Of a DNA stretch of 64,000 bases, positions 14,902-23,850 are shown piece by piece. Positions within the stretch are counted from its first letter, which is position 1. The number at the start of each line of letters is the position of its first letter. The notes under the pieces are model-generated. The model was not told where the DNA came from. It was given only the letters and a program-made list of their open reading frames with translations, and ran no database searches. Source of the stretch: Altericroceibacterium spongiae (GTDB taxonomy: Bacteria > Pseudomonadota > Alphaproteobacteria > Sphingomonadales > Sphingomonadaceae); NCBI RefSeq assembly GCF_003610805.1, contig NZ_RAPF01000001.1:620001-684000 (forward strand), in the 5' to 3' direction. A program made the position numbers and the translations under genes.

Positions 14902-17289
14902 TTAAAAGCTCTTGCGAACGCTGATTTTCCATTCACGCGGCCGGGCCGGCGTGCCGGAAACAACCCCCAGCGGATATCTCAAGGCACTGATGTAGTAATA
15001 TTTGTTGAAAATATTCGTGACATTGAGAGAGACCTGAAGATCTTCGTCGAAGTTTTTCCAGGTTATCCGCCCATTGGCGAGCGTGTAGCCATCAATCTTC
15101 GCCCGCGGATCGTTATCTACCTGAGGAAAGAAAGACGATTGGTAGCTGACATCGAGACGCGGCGTGAAATAACCGATGTCTTTGGTCTCGATTTCATACT
15201 GAACGCCCAGATTGGCCTTCCATTTGGGCGCGAAAGGTGCCCGGTTATCAAGCGTAATTCCTCTGATCGTGGCCCCTTCAGCTCCGATACTTTCAAACTC
15301 GAAACCAAGGTAACTGCCCGAAGCATCAATCGACAGGCCACGCAGTGGACGTAAATTAAGCTCCATCTCCGCGCCCCAAAATTTGGCGTCACCAGCGTTA
15401 ATTGGCGTTGAGTTCAGAATGCTGTTTGGTGTGGGACTCTGATTGTTGAACAGAATATCGGTATATTTGTTCAGGAATACTGACCCGTTGAGACGGGCAG
15501 CACGCCCCAGTAAATCGGCTTTGAAACCGGCTTCATAAGCTTTGAGTTTTTCCGGTTCGAAAGACACAACCTGTTCGAGTACATAGGGTCGCGGGTTTAC
15601 ACCGCCTCCACGATAACCCGTCGAATATTGCAGATAAGTCATCACATCGGGGGACCAGCGATATTGGATATTAGCCCGATAATCGACGTTATCGCCCTTA
15701 TATTCACCCGAGAGGCCATCAATTGCCCCGGCTGCCGTATAAGACGGCTTGCTGGGATCGAATGGATTACGCCGCCCGAAGAAATATTCCTTGTTATCGC
15801 GCGTGTAACGAATCCCGCCAATGACAGACAATTTATCGGTCAGATTGGCTGTTAAATGCGCGAAAACAGATTTGCTTTTAGAGGGGATCTTATCCTTCTG
15901 TGAATAGAGATTTTCGCGAGCGGTTCCCGGAAGCAATAGATTGCTGCCACCGAAACGAGCAGTTGATTTGAAGTAATAAGCACCAACTGTGTAATCGATC
16001 AGGTCATCGAGAACGGAGCCCCCCAAACGCAGCTCCTGGGTGAACTGCTCATATTCATATCTCAGCGCTACCGTGTTCAGCCCAAAGGGTGTCAGATCGA
16101 TATCTGTGGCATTCGATCCGGTATAATGCTGATAGGCCGTGATCGAGGTAAGCTGCATATTATCAGTCAGATCCCAGTCGATCGTTCCCGAAACGCTCTG
16201 GGTACGCAGACGGAATTCAGGATCACGGGCTGTAGCCGGATGCTCGCCGGCACCTTCGACACCATCATAAGCCGCTGGATCGGTAAAACCTGGACTCATA
16301 TATGTAGCATAGCTTGTCCGGCTTTTAGGGCCGGTGATGAAGATGGTCGGATCTATGCCTTCGGGGATATTGGCTGTCTGTGTGATGTCGAGCAGCTTTT
16401 GCGGGGTAACTTCGGAATTCTCGCTGCTGACCATGCCAATCAGGTTGATTTCCAAATTGTCGCTGGGCAGCACACGCAAAGCGAGACGACCGGCCTGGAA
16501 ATCACGCCCCCCTTCCGTTCCGTTCTTGCAGCTTCCATCCGATGTGAATGATGGCACACCGCTATCCGGATAGAGACAACCATAATCGTAGCGCTGTAAA
16601 TATCCGTCTACCTGTTTGGATACGCCGGAGATACGAGCCATTACCGTGTCAGGCACCAGGACGAAGTTAGCGGCTCCCTTAAGTTCGAGCCGTTTAAAAC
16701 GGCCATAGCCAGCTTCTATATAACCGCTATTTTCATTATTCGGCTTGGTCGAAAAGAGTTTGACGGCGCCACCGATGGAATTTTTACCCGCGAGCGTCCC
16801 TTGCGGTCCGCGCAGCACCTCCACCCGGTCAAGATCCAGCAGATCAAAGATCGAGCCAAAAACGGTGCCATAATAGACATCGTCAATATACATGCCGACG
16901 CCGGGTTCGAACGCGAAGGAGGAGTCGGCCTGACCAACCCCGCGGACGAAGATCTGCGCAGCACCGCCATTGGCACCGCCCGCCTCACGCATCGTCACAT
17001 TGGGAGCCGAAGCGGCAACGTCGAGCACAGTGGAAGCCCCTTTGGCTTCCAGCATCTCACTATTGACGGCGGTAATCGCAAGAGGTGTGTCTTGCAGATT
17101 CTGGGCCCGAAACTGGGCCGTGACCACAATTTCGGCAATTCCGTCATCACGGGTTGCAGCCCCTTCGCCCTGGCTGGCCGTATCGGTCCCTGAAGGCTCA
17201 TCCTGCGCCAAAGCCGTGCCGGTCACAAAAGGGCTGATAACCATGGCAGCACCCGTGAGACAAAGCTGCTTAAACTTTCTATTCCTCAT
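14902..17289 (-). CDS. TonB-dependent receptor (catabolic type)
   Basis: A 795-residue outer-membrane transporter. A signal peptide ends at ALAQDEPSG; a TonB box-like IAEIVVTAQFRAQNLQDTPL follows, then the plug domain (LDRVEVLRGPQGTLAGKNSI) and a beta-barrel ending in the aromatic residue of ISVRKSF. It lacks an STN signalling domain, unlike the receptor of the fec locus. It belongs to the large sphingomonad group of receptors used for carbon substrates. GGGAGAG lies 5 bases before ATG 17289; the frame is open upstream but that part overlaps the kinase gene. Next to a sulfatase and an MFS transporter, it probably imports the substrate of that pathway. Confidence 0.93.
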   Translation of the reverse strand: MRNRKFKQLCLTGAAMVISPFVTGTALAQDEPSGTDTASQGEGAATRDDGIAEIVVTAQFRAQNLQDTPLAITAVNSEMLEAKGASTVLDVAASAPNVTMREAGGANGGAAQIFVRGVGQADSSFAFEPGVGMYIDDVYYGTVFGSIFDLLDLDRVEVLRGPQGTLAGKNSIGGAVKLFSTKPNNENSGYIEAGYGRFKRLELKGAANFVLVPDTVMARISGVSKQVDGYLQRYDYGCLYPDSGVPSFTSDGSCKNGTEGGRDFQAGRLALRVLPSDNLEINLIGMVSSENSEVTPQKLLDITQTANIPEGIDPTIFITGPKSRTSYATYMSPGFTDPAAYDGVEGAGEHPATARDPEFRLRTQSVSGTIDWDLTDNMQLTSITAYQHYTGSNATDIDLTPFGLNTVALRYEYEQFTQELRLGGSVLDDLIDYTVGAYYFKSTARFGGSNLLLPGTARENLYSQKDKIPSKSKSVFAHLTANLTDKLSVIGGIRYTRDNKEYFFGRRNPFDPSKPSYTAAGAIDGLSGEYKGDNVDYRANIQYRWSPDVMTYLQYSTGYRGGGVNPRPYVLEQVVSFEPEKLKAYEAGFKADLLGRAARLNGSVFLNKYTDILFNNQSPTPNSILNSTPINAGDAKFWGAEMELNLRPLRGLSIDASGSYLGFEFESIGAEGATIRGITLDNRAPFAPKWKANLGVQYEIETKDIGYFTPRLDVSYQSSFFPQVDNDPRAKIDGYTLANGRITWKNFDEDLQVSLNVTNIFNKYYYISALRYPLGVVSGTPARPREWKISVRKSF

Positions 17290-17323
17290 TTTTCTCTCCC
17301 ATAATTTATGTTTATCTGATGTT

Positions 17324-19039
17324 TTACTGAAGTTTCTCACCTATCGCGGATAGCCAGATGGTTACTGCTTCAGCGCCCGGATCGACATGACCCGAAGCTC
17401 GCTCTCCTACGTAGCTTGACCTGCCGACACGTGGATTGAGATCGGCGGTGGAACGGCTTCCCTGCTGGGCCGCCGCAAGTGCCTCAGACAGCGCCTGCGC
17501 ATTGCTCCAACCTTGCCGGCCAGAGTCGATCAGTGTTTGTGCAGCGGGGACCAGTGCATCCAGCATAGTACTGTCTCCCACTTTGGCTCCACCAAGTTGT
17601 GATATGGCATCACAGCCAGCCTTCATCGCGGCGGCCCAGTCTTGCAGATCAGGAACATCCGCAGCCTCTGCCAGCCTGGTTGAGACTGCCAGCGTAAATG
17701 CTGCATAAAGCGGACCTGAAGTTCCGCCGATACTCCGACGTAGAATGCGTGAAATATCTCTCATCGCTACACCCGGATGAGATCGGTCTATCTGGTCGAG
17801 CCCCTCAAGCACCGCCCTCGCACCACGTGCCAGACTGATACCGAGATCCCCGTCACCGACTTCGCGATCCAAAGTGGTGAGATGCTCTTTTGCTTCGATC
17901 AGTGCCGATGCAGTCACCTTTATAATCTGCAAAAGCTGCTCTTGCTGAGAGGCAGAAAGCTTCGCCGATATCGAAACCTCGTTATCGGTTTCGAGTTGTG
18001 GTTCTTCTACCAGTATGGGGCCGGAACCGGGTGAACTGGCACCTGGCCATGCCGGTGCTGAAGTTTCAGCATCGATGAAACCAACCAGATCATCATCGAG
18101 ACGAGCAAGCGAAATGGATATACCGGCCATTTCAAGCGCGGTGAGAAGCGTTCCACTTGCCACTCTTTCCACATGAAGATCATGTTTTCGCGCTGCCTTG
18201 ATCGCACTTCCCACCATGATGGCAATTTCCATGGGAGGAGTGCCGCCGAGACCGTTTACCAGCAAGATGACCCGATCGCCGCTTTGCAAATTTTTCTCGG
18301 CAACGATCGTATCCACCAATCGTGCGGCTATGGCATCAGCCTCGCTGATTTCTTCGCGAGCGACACCCTGTTCGCCATGAATGCCCAGACCATATTCGAC
18401 TTCACTGCCGGCAAGTGTAAAACTCGCCTCTCCCGCAGAGGGGCTGATACAGGGTGACAATGCCACACCCATCGAGCCGATATCGGTAACAAAGCTCTTC
18501 AACATGGCCGCAATATCGGTCAGCCCCATACCTTCGGCAGCAGCCGCACCCGCAATCTTGTGAGCGAATACGGTCCCGGCAATTCCTCGCGCGCCAACGC
18601 GGCTCCCCCCTGTGCCAAGAGCAACGTCGTCCTCCACCAGAACCATCTCGACACTCAAACCTTCGCTACGTGCAATTGCCGCAGCGAGACCGAAATTGAG
18701 ACGATCTCCGGTATAGTTTTTAACGATCAGGAGACAGCCTGCAGGCCCGGTCGTTAAACGAATGGCCGCCAGAACTGCATCGACGCTGGGTGAGGTGAAA
18801 ACTGGCCCGACAACCGCGGCGGTCAGCATGCCCTCACCGATATAGCCGGCATGAGCTGGTTCATGCCCTGCCCCGCCGCCGGAAATCAGCGCGACATGCC
18901 TCTTTTCACGTAAAGCTTCATAGTCGGCACGAATAACGACGTTATATGCAGGTATCATGCATAGTCTGTCATCTGCGCTGACAAGGCCGTCGAGCATGTC
19001 GGACACCACAGTATCCGGCTGATTGATGAGCTTTTTCAT
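17324..19039 (-). CDS. ATP-dependent dihydroxyacetone-type kinase (DhaK-DhaL fusion)
   Basis: A 571-residue single-chain kinase. The DhaK part (1-330) has the glycine-rich SGGGAGHEPAHAGYIGEGML loop and His221 (GIHGEQG), which binds the substrate carbonyl covalently. The DhaL part (375-571) has Asp391, Asp396 and Asp398 (DREVGDGDLG) for Mg-ATP. The family phosphorylates dihydroxyacetone, glyceraldehyde, erythrulose or similar short ketoses in the cytosol. Its ATG overlaps the stop of the MFS gene (ATGA), so the two are translationally coupled. In this operon it probably phosphorylates a triose or ketose released from the imported compound. The exact sugar is not predictable. Confidence 0.93.
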   Translation of the reverse strand: MKKLINQPDTVVSDMLDGLVSADDRLCMIPAYNVVIRADYEALREKRHVALISGGGAGHEPAHAGYIGEGMLTAAVVGPVFTSPSVDAVLAAIRLTTGPAGCLLIVKNYTGDRLNFGLAAAIARSEGLSVEMVLVEDDVALGTGGSRVGARGIAGTVFAHKIAGAAAAEGMGLTDIAAMLKSFVTDIGSMGVALSPCISPSAGEASFTLAGSEVEYGLGIHGEQGVAREEISEADAIAARLVDTIVAEKNLQSGDRVILLVNGLGGTPPMEIAIMVGSAIKAARKHDLHVERVASGTLLTALEMAGISISLARLDDDLVGFIDAETSAPAWPGASSPGSGPILVEEPQLETDNEVSISAKLSASQQEQLLQIIKVTASALIEAKEHLTTLDREVGDGDLGISLARGARAVLEGLDQIDRSHPGVAMRDISRILRRSIGGTSGPLYAAFTLAVSTRLAEAADVPDLQDWAAAMKAGCDAISQLGGAKVGDSTMLDALVPAAQTLIDSGRQGWSNAQALSEALAAAQQGSRSTADLNPRVGRSSYVGERASGHVDPGAEAVTIWLSAIGEKLQ

Positions 19040-20367
19040 GCGTAATTGTTCCGCTTCTGAATCCTCTGCGAAATAGACAGAGAGACAAAACTGAAGAGAG
19101 CTGCGCAGGAAGCGACGAGTGCCAGCGACTTGCCCACCGCATCAGCATCCTGGAAAAGATAATCCGTGCTCAGCGCGATTAATGTTGAGCCGAGCATCAT
19201 CCCGATCAGAGTTACGGAAAAGAGATAGCAAGCCGTGACCTGACCGCGGAACTGATTGGGTGTAATTGCATAAAGAGCGACGGGAGCGAGCCCAGTCGGT
19301 AAGCCGAGAACGAAACACGACCATCCCAGAGCAATAAGCGCATAGGTGGAGCTGGAAGCAAAACCGAATGCAGCGAGCGAAGGGATCATTAGCAGTGCCG
19401 AACCACGCATAACCAGCAGCACGCCCCCCTTTCCTATCCGCTTTACGAGCCAGTCGGACAATGCACCGCCAACCCAGATCCCGGCCGAACCGCAAACCAT
19501 GAGCAAGGTGCCGTAAACCGCTCCGATTTCTCCGGCAGTCCAGTCAAAAACACGGATGAAAAACGTCGGCGCCCATCCCGCCAGAGCGAAATTGATCAGG
19601 CCATTCGCACCGAATGCCAGGATCATTGTGACCAGTGCCGGTGCCTTGCGCCGAAAAAATGCCAGCGTTTCACTGAGGCCGAGTCCCTCATCGCTCATCT
19701 CGCGGCGTACAGGCTCCCGGATTGTCATGATTAAAGCGGCGACCAGCAGGCCCGGCGCGCCAACTGCGAAAAAGGCCAGTTGCCAGGTTTCCATCGTACC
19801 AAGGATCGGCAATTCTTCGCCGGCCCATTGCTCCATGGCGTCAATCGCTGCACCGCCAGCTATCAGAGCAAGGCCGGATCCTGCGAAGACTCCCATGGAA
19901 AATACGCTGATTGCCCTGCCCCGTTTTTCAGGCGGGAAGTAATCCGCGATCATCGAAAAAGCTGCGGGTGAAAGTGTCGCCTCGCCAACCCCTACGAACA
20001 TACGGGCTACGAACAAGCCGGCAAAGCTGCTCGCCAGGCCGCAAGCCATGGTAGCGAGACACCAAAGCACCATACCGAAAATGATAATGTTGCGGCGATT
20101 ATGGCGATCGACAGCGCGCCCGATGGCAATCCCGAACAAAGTATAGAAGATCGCGAAGGCAAGACCGTGCAGCAGACTGATCTGCGTATCGTTAATATTG
20201 AGGCTCTGCTCGATCGGCACCACGAGCAGGCTCAGCACCTGCCGGTCTATCAGCGAAATCGTATAGGCCAGGAGTAGCAGGATGACGACGAACCACGACC
20301 GTGCCGCGCCATATTTCCAGCCAGTCTCTCCTCCGGCCTTCGATGGAGAAAAGGATGGCGCGGTCAT
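19036..20367 (-). CDS. MFS transporter (spinster-like / ACS-type)
   Basis: A 443-residue inner-membrane transporter with about twelve helices. The motif LIDRQVLSLLVVPIEQSLNI after helix 1 and GRAVDRHNRRNIIIFGMVLW after helix 2 are typical of the spinster-like subgroup common in sphingomonads beside TonB receptors and aromatic or steroid catabolism genes. The ATG at 20367 overlaps the P450 stop codon (ATGA), and its own stop overlaps the kinase start, so three genes are tightly coupled. An upstream in-frame ATG at 20412 lies inside the P450 gene and is unlikely. Probably imports the desulfated substrate. Confidence 0.92.
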   Translation of the reverse strand: MTAPSFSPSKAGGETGWKYGAARSWFVVILLLLAYTISLIDRQVLSLLVVPIEQSLNINDTQISLLHGLAFAIFYTLFGIAIGRAVDRHNRRNIIIFGMVLWCLATMACGLASSFAGLFVARMFVGVGEATLSPAAFSMIADYFPPEKRGRAISVFSMGVFAGSGLALIAGGAAIDAMEQWAGEELPILGTMETWQLAFFAVGAPGLLVAALIMTIREPVRREMSDEGLGLSETLAFFRRKAPALVTMILAFGANGLINFALAGWAPTFFIRVFDWTAGEIGAVYGTLLMVCGSAGIWVGGALSDWLVKRIGKGGVLLVMRGSALLMIPSLAAFGFASSSTYALIALGWSCFVLGLPTGLAPVALYAITPNQFRGQVTACYLFSVTLIGMMLGSTLIALSTDYLFQDADAVGKSLALVASCAALFSFVSLSISQRIQKRNNYA

Positions 20368-21566
20368 GCCGGTTCTGCCCGCAGGGGCAAAGAGGAAAAG
20401 CCCCGCAACCAATTATTGATATGATAGGTCGGCTCGCCATCCAGCGTGATTGATTTCGCATGCCGCGCGAGGGCAGCCAGGGCGAGTTCAGCCTCGACCC
20501 GCGCAACCATCTGACCGATGCAGGCATGAATGCCGACTCCGAAAGCGACGTGGCCGCTCGTATCACGCGTCAAATCGAATTCATGAGGCCGGTCGAATTT
20601 GCGGGGATCGCGATTGGCGGCCGCTACCAACAGCAGCACTTTACTGTCAGCGGGAATTGTAACTCCGCCCACCTCGACATCGCACACGGTCGTTCGCCCG
20701 ATATAAGGACTGGGAGACCGATAACGCAGACTTTCCTCGAAAGCCGCTTTGGCAAGATCGGGATCTTCCCTCAGCATGGCCCATTGCTCGGGCCGCTCAG
20801 CGAGTGCTTCAAGAGCGAAGCCCATACCGTTCATTGTTGTGTCCATGCTGGCCGAAAAGAATGTTCGCACCAGCGTGGCCGCGTCCTCGTCCGGCATTCC
20901 GGCGGCTGCGCATTTTTCGTAAATACGCGCGCCAAGCCCGTCATCAGACAGATACTTGCGCTGACACAACTCCATCACCGTTTCGATGATCGGATCGGCC
21001 TTTTCTTTCGACCGTTTCCAGATGTCGTTTTTGGGGCCCATCGAATTGAAATTGAGTTCGGAATAGACCAGCATCAGATCGCGTGCTTCCGCAGGCAATC
21101 CAAGCATGGTGGGGACGACGAGCAGCGGAAACGCCTCCGCCAGATCTTGCACACCGTCGAAATGTCCCCTGGCGACGATATCTGCAGCCATGCGGTCAGC
21201 GTCTTCAGCAAATCTGCGACGGATTTCCTTGAGTGTGGTGCCTGTCAGAATCGCGGCCATGATTTTACGATAGCGCCCATGATCGGGCGGATCGTTTTCA
21301 AGGATCAGGCTCGGACGCCGCCAGTTTTCCGATTTTCCGATATGGGTAAGGCCCGTACCAAACGCTGAGGAATATCGCCGCCAGTCGGTAAAGATCGCTT
21401 TGACATACTCATGCCTCGCCACTGCATAGAGATCGTATTTGGGCAAATAGATGACGGAATCGGCCGCCAGCGCTGCTTCATCGAATTCGCCGGGATTATG
21501 AAGTGTCGATTCCGCAAAGGGATCCACGCCCAAAGCGATGGGCATGCGACGTGCAGTGCCGCTCAT
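20364..21566 (-). CDS. Cytochrome P450, CYP199-like
   Basis: A 400-residue soluble class I P450. Heme ligand Cys349 sits in AFGVGIHACIGQMVARVE, the ExxR motif is Glu278-Arg281 (EESLRYRSP), and the I-helix has Asp242-Thr243-Thr244. The N-terminal part (LPKYDLYAVARHEYVKAIF and SLILENDPPDHGRYR) resembles CYP199A enzymes that O-demethylate or hydroxylate para-substituted benzoates. This resemblance is from memory. It is the first gene of the operon; the operon's last gene encodes a ferredoxin suited as electron donor. O-dealkylation of an aryl ether is a fitting but unproven role. The divergent MarR gene probably regulates it. Confidence 0.9.
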   Translation of the reverse strand: MSGTARRMPIALGVDPFAESTLHNPGEFDEAALAADSVIYLPKYDLYAVARHEYVKAIFTDWRRYSSAFGTGLTHIGKSENWRRPSLILENDPPDHGRYRKIMAAILTGTTLKEIRRRFAEDADRMAADIVARGHFDGVQDLAEAFPLLVVPTMLGLPAEARDLMLVYSELNFNSMGPKNDIWKRSKEKADPIIETVMELCQRKYLSDDGLGARIYEKCAAAGMPDEDAATLVRTFFSASMDTTMNGMGFALEALAERPEQWAMLREDPDLAKAAFEESLRYRSPSPYIGRTTVCDVEVGGVTIPADSKVLLLVAAANRDPRKFDRPHEFDLTRDTSGHVAFGVGIHACIGQMVARVEAELALAALARHAKSITLDGEPTYHINNWLRGFSSLPLRAEPA

Positions 21567-21598
21567 TCCGATTCTCTCCCAATCTTATTCGTTTATGC

Positions 21599-21615
21599 CC
21601 AAACAATCAGTTTGG
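21599..21615. promoter_or_regulatory. Inverted repeat in the P450/MarR divergent promoter region
   Basis: CCAAAC (21599-21604), a 5-base spacer, and GTTTGG (21610-21615) form a 17-bp interrupted palindrome about 35 bp upstream of the P450 start. Size and position suit a MarR dimer operator. Confidence 0.5.
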
Positions 21616-21711
21616 CTCTAAACTCACCGTGTAGACTTAAACTATGGACAGTCAACCCCTATTGGGCCATTTATGCTATCAAGCATTCAGGCCCGAAATT
21701 TCAGGAACGCG

Positions 21712-22212
21712 ATGAAAGAGAAACCGACCGAACGGGATCCGTCAGAATATGACAATGAAGACTGTCTTCACAATGATCGATTTTTACCGCACGCCTTAAC
21801 TGTAGCGAATAATAGTTACGTATGGCATGCATCGAAGCTGTACATCGAAACACTCGGAATTGGCATTAATGAAACACGTATAATTTCTATTCTTTATGAA
21901 TATGATGAATTACAAGCGTGGAGAATTTGCGATATTCTTTGTATGAATAAAGCTACTGTCAGCCAAAGTCTGAAATCGCTTGAGAAGCAGGAATTGATTG
22001 AAATAGAGCGCCGGCGCGAAGGTCGCTTCGCCCGGCCTACAAAAAAATGCGAGCCGGTTCACCGCAAGATATTGCAAATGGCCCGCTCCAGAGAAGAAAT
22101 ACTTTTACAAGGCTTCACTGCGGAAGAGAGAGCCAAATTTATTGATTTCCTCAATAGGTTCCATAAAAATATACCAGCTACATTAGAATATACAAATAAA
22201 CACTTCTTGTAG
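21712..22212 (+). CDS. MarR-family transcriptional regulator
   Basis: A 166-residue protein with a winged-helix core: ETRIISILYEYDELQAWRIC, DILCMNKATVSQSLKSLEKQ (recognition helix), then the wing ELIEIERRREGRFARP. MarR proteins bind palindromes as dimers and release them on binding small, often aromatic ligands. ATG 21712 is preceded by AGGAACGCG; an ATG at 21673 is also in frame. It is divergent from the P450 operon and is its likely regulator. The gene and its flanks are clearly A+T-rich (many AAA, ATT, TAT codons) compared with all neighbours, which suggests separate acquisition. Confidence 0.9.
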   Translation: MKEKPTERDPSEYDNEDCLHNDRFLPHALTVANNSYVWHASKLYIETLGIGINETRIISILYEYDELQAWRICDILCMNKATVSQSLKSLEKQELIEIERRREGRFARPTKKCEPVHRKILQMARSREEILLQGFTAEERAKFIDFLNRFHKNIPATLEYTNKHFL

Positions 22213-22345
22213 TTTCTGATAAATTCTTAGATTTTTATAAAAATTAGTTTTATTAATTCAATTTCATTCAGCGTAAATGAGGCCAATTAACGCCCACTCC
22301 GGAAAAATTAATCTTCAAAATGAGTTCTGGGTGTTTCGACAAACT

Positions 22346-22391
22346 GAAAGCACGCGTTGCTGGCGGCGATCCGCCTACTTCGCGTGCTTTC
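22346..22391 (-). terminator. Double-stem hairpin downstream of the lipoprotein gene
   Basis: GAAAGCACGCG (22346-22356) pairs exactly with CGCGTGCTTTC (22381-22391); inside, GGCGG (22362-22366) pairs with CCGCC (22371-22375). It lies 20 bp after the minus-strand lipoprotein stop. T-run is weak (CTTTCAGTTTG), so terminator is likely but not certain. Confidence 0.55.
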
Positions 22392-22411
22392 GCAGCTACA
22401 GCCTATTTCGC

Positions 22412-22687
22412 TCAGTAAGGACCTCTCCGGTCATGATCGTGTCTATCATCGCGATCATGTCGACGATCACGCCTGTCACGCCGATCGTATTCATCCTGGT
22501 CCTTCCAGTGTTCGTAACGGTCACGAAGCTCCCCACGCTGGTCACGATCATGATCTCGATGGTGATGACGCTCATAGCGGTCATCATGCCGATGGGGATG
22601 GTATCGTCCCGGCCGATCATCATAGCATCCTGAAAGCATCACACCTGCGATCAGTGCAGCTACTCCCAGTTTCAACGTCGTTCGCAT
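22412..22687 (-). CDS. Small lipoprotein with a His/Asp/Arg-rich tail
   Basis: A 91-residue protein. The signal peptide MRTTLKLGVAALIAGVMLSG ends in a lipobox with Cys21. The mature part is almost only His, Asp, Arg, Tyr, Glu and Gln, with repeats of DRRDR, HDRDD and HHHRDHDR type. No fold is expected; such tails can bind metal ions (Ni, Zn, Cu) or polyanions. A perfect Shine-Dalgarno (AAAGGAGG) lies 7 bases before the ATG. It stands alone between hairpins on either side (22346-22391 and 22767-22805). The other frames of the same DNA look open only because of the repetitive codons. Confidence 0.8.
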   Translation of the reverse strand: MRTTLKLGVAALIAGVMLSGCYDDRPGRYHPHRHDDRYERHHHRDHDRDQRGELRDRYEHWKDQDEYDRRDRRDRRHDRDDRHDHDRRGPY

Positions 22688-22766
22688 ATCGGACCTCCTT
22701 TTTCAGCATTCCGCGCGGGACAGGAGACAATAGGATAAGCGGTATGAACCGGCTGCAACGAAGAAG

Positions 22767-22805
22767 TCAGGCAGGCAGCCAATATATGGGGCCGTCCCTG
22801 CCTGA
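22767..22805 (-). terminator. Hairpin after the alpha/beta hydrolase gene
   Basis: TCAGGCAGG (22767-22775) and CCTGCCTGA (22797-22805) are exact inverted repeats, 11 bp after the hydrolase stop on the minus strand, followed there by CTTCTTCGTT. Likely terminator. Confidence 0.55.
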
Positions 22806-22815
22806 GATCAAACAT

Positions 22816-23757
22816 CTAGCGGGAGAAGAAATCCAGCAAGGCAGCCGTCAGCGCTTCGGGTTGTTCTTCCGCCGGGAAATGACCGCATTCGGGAATGATG
22901 AGCGATTCCACGTCTGTTGCGAGCTGGCGCTGCTCATTCTCCACCATCGGGCCGCAGGCCAGCGCCCCTGAAAAGGCGAAGACCGGCACGGTGACTTTCG
23001 TTTGCATATGACGCCGCACTTGCGGGATCGTTTCGTCAATCGCCCGGTAATAGTTGAAACTCGCTTTCAGCGTACCCGGCACACGTCGCAGAATTTCGAT
23101 ATAGAAATCGCGCGCATATTGAGGCACCGCCTCGGCTGAGCCTGCCTTGGTGGCAAACTGATAGTTAAAATAAATATCTTCCCGGCCTTCGACCAGCCGT
23201 TCATTGACCTCTAGGGCGCGGTTGAAATTGAAATGCCACAGAAAATCGCTCATCCGCCGGTCATCGGGAATAAGTTCAGGCGATGGGGAAGCGCCGGGTA
23301 TGGTTCCTTCACCAAGGGCGACACGACGAATTCTTTCGGGACGCATCGCTGCCATGGCATAGCCGACCATCACCCCGATATCATGCCCGGCCATCACGAA
23401 ACGCTCATGGCCCAGCATATCCATCAGATCGAACATATCGTCCGCCAGCCTATCCACGTCGAAGCCGTCCGCCGGCCTGTCCGAAAGACCAAACCCTCTG
23501 GGATCGACGGCAATAACGGTGAACTGTTTGCTGAGCGCCAGCATCACGTAGCGCCAGGCGAACCAGTTCTGCGGCCAGCCCGAATGGAGAAGCAGCGGTT
23601 CACCTGTACCGCCAATCACCGCATGCAGTCTTATCTTGCCGGTATCGACACGCCAGCTTGAAAAAACATCCGCAAAGCCATCGGGCAGACGGGGAACATT
23701 CGTGACTGATCCAAATCCGCTTTCAGGCACAATATTGTCGGAGTCTGCAAAATCCAT
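22816..23757 (-). CDS. Alpha/beta hydrolase, epoxide-hydrolase-like
   Basis: A 313-residue alpha/beta-fold enzyme. The nucleophile elbow is GHDIGVMVG, with Asp as nucleophile, as in epoxide hydrolases and haloalkane dehalogenases rather than Ser esterases. The oxyanion segment reads HSGWPQNWFAWRYVM and the catalytic His is in PECGHFPAEEQPE near the C-terminus. ATG 23757 has AAGGA 8 bases upstream; an ATG at 23775 is in frame. It is downstream of a TetR regulator on the same strand and next to the P450 operon, so it may open an epoxide or hydrolyse an ester in the same pathway. Its substrate is unknown. Confidence 0.85.
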   Translation of the reverse strand: MDFADSDNIVPESGFGSVTNVPRLPDGFADVFSSWRVDTGKIRLHAVIGGTGEPLLLHSGWPQNWFAWRYVMLALSKQFTVIAVDPRGFGLSDRPADGFDVDRLADDMFDLMDMLGHERFVMAGHDIGVMVGYAMAAMRPERIRRVALGEGTIPGASPSPELIPDDRRMSDFLWHFNFNRALEVNERLVEGREDIYFNYQFATKAGSAEAVPQYARDFYIEILRRVPGTLKASFNYYRAIDETIPQVRRHMQTKVTVPVFAFSGALACGPMVENEQRQLATDVESLIIPECGHFPAEEQPEALTAALLDFFSR

Positions 23758-23850
23758 CGGAATATCCTTCCACACCTATTTTTATAATGCTCAGCACATA
23801 AATAGGCGTGGGCGATGCCGCAATAAATTATATGTCACCCTTTACATAAT

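Noticed and set aside
22277-22633. 118-codon plus-strand frame rich in Ile, Val and Thr
   Set aside because: Antisense to the His/Asp/Arg-rich lipoprotein; a by-product of CGT/GAT/CAT repeats.
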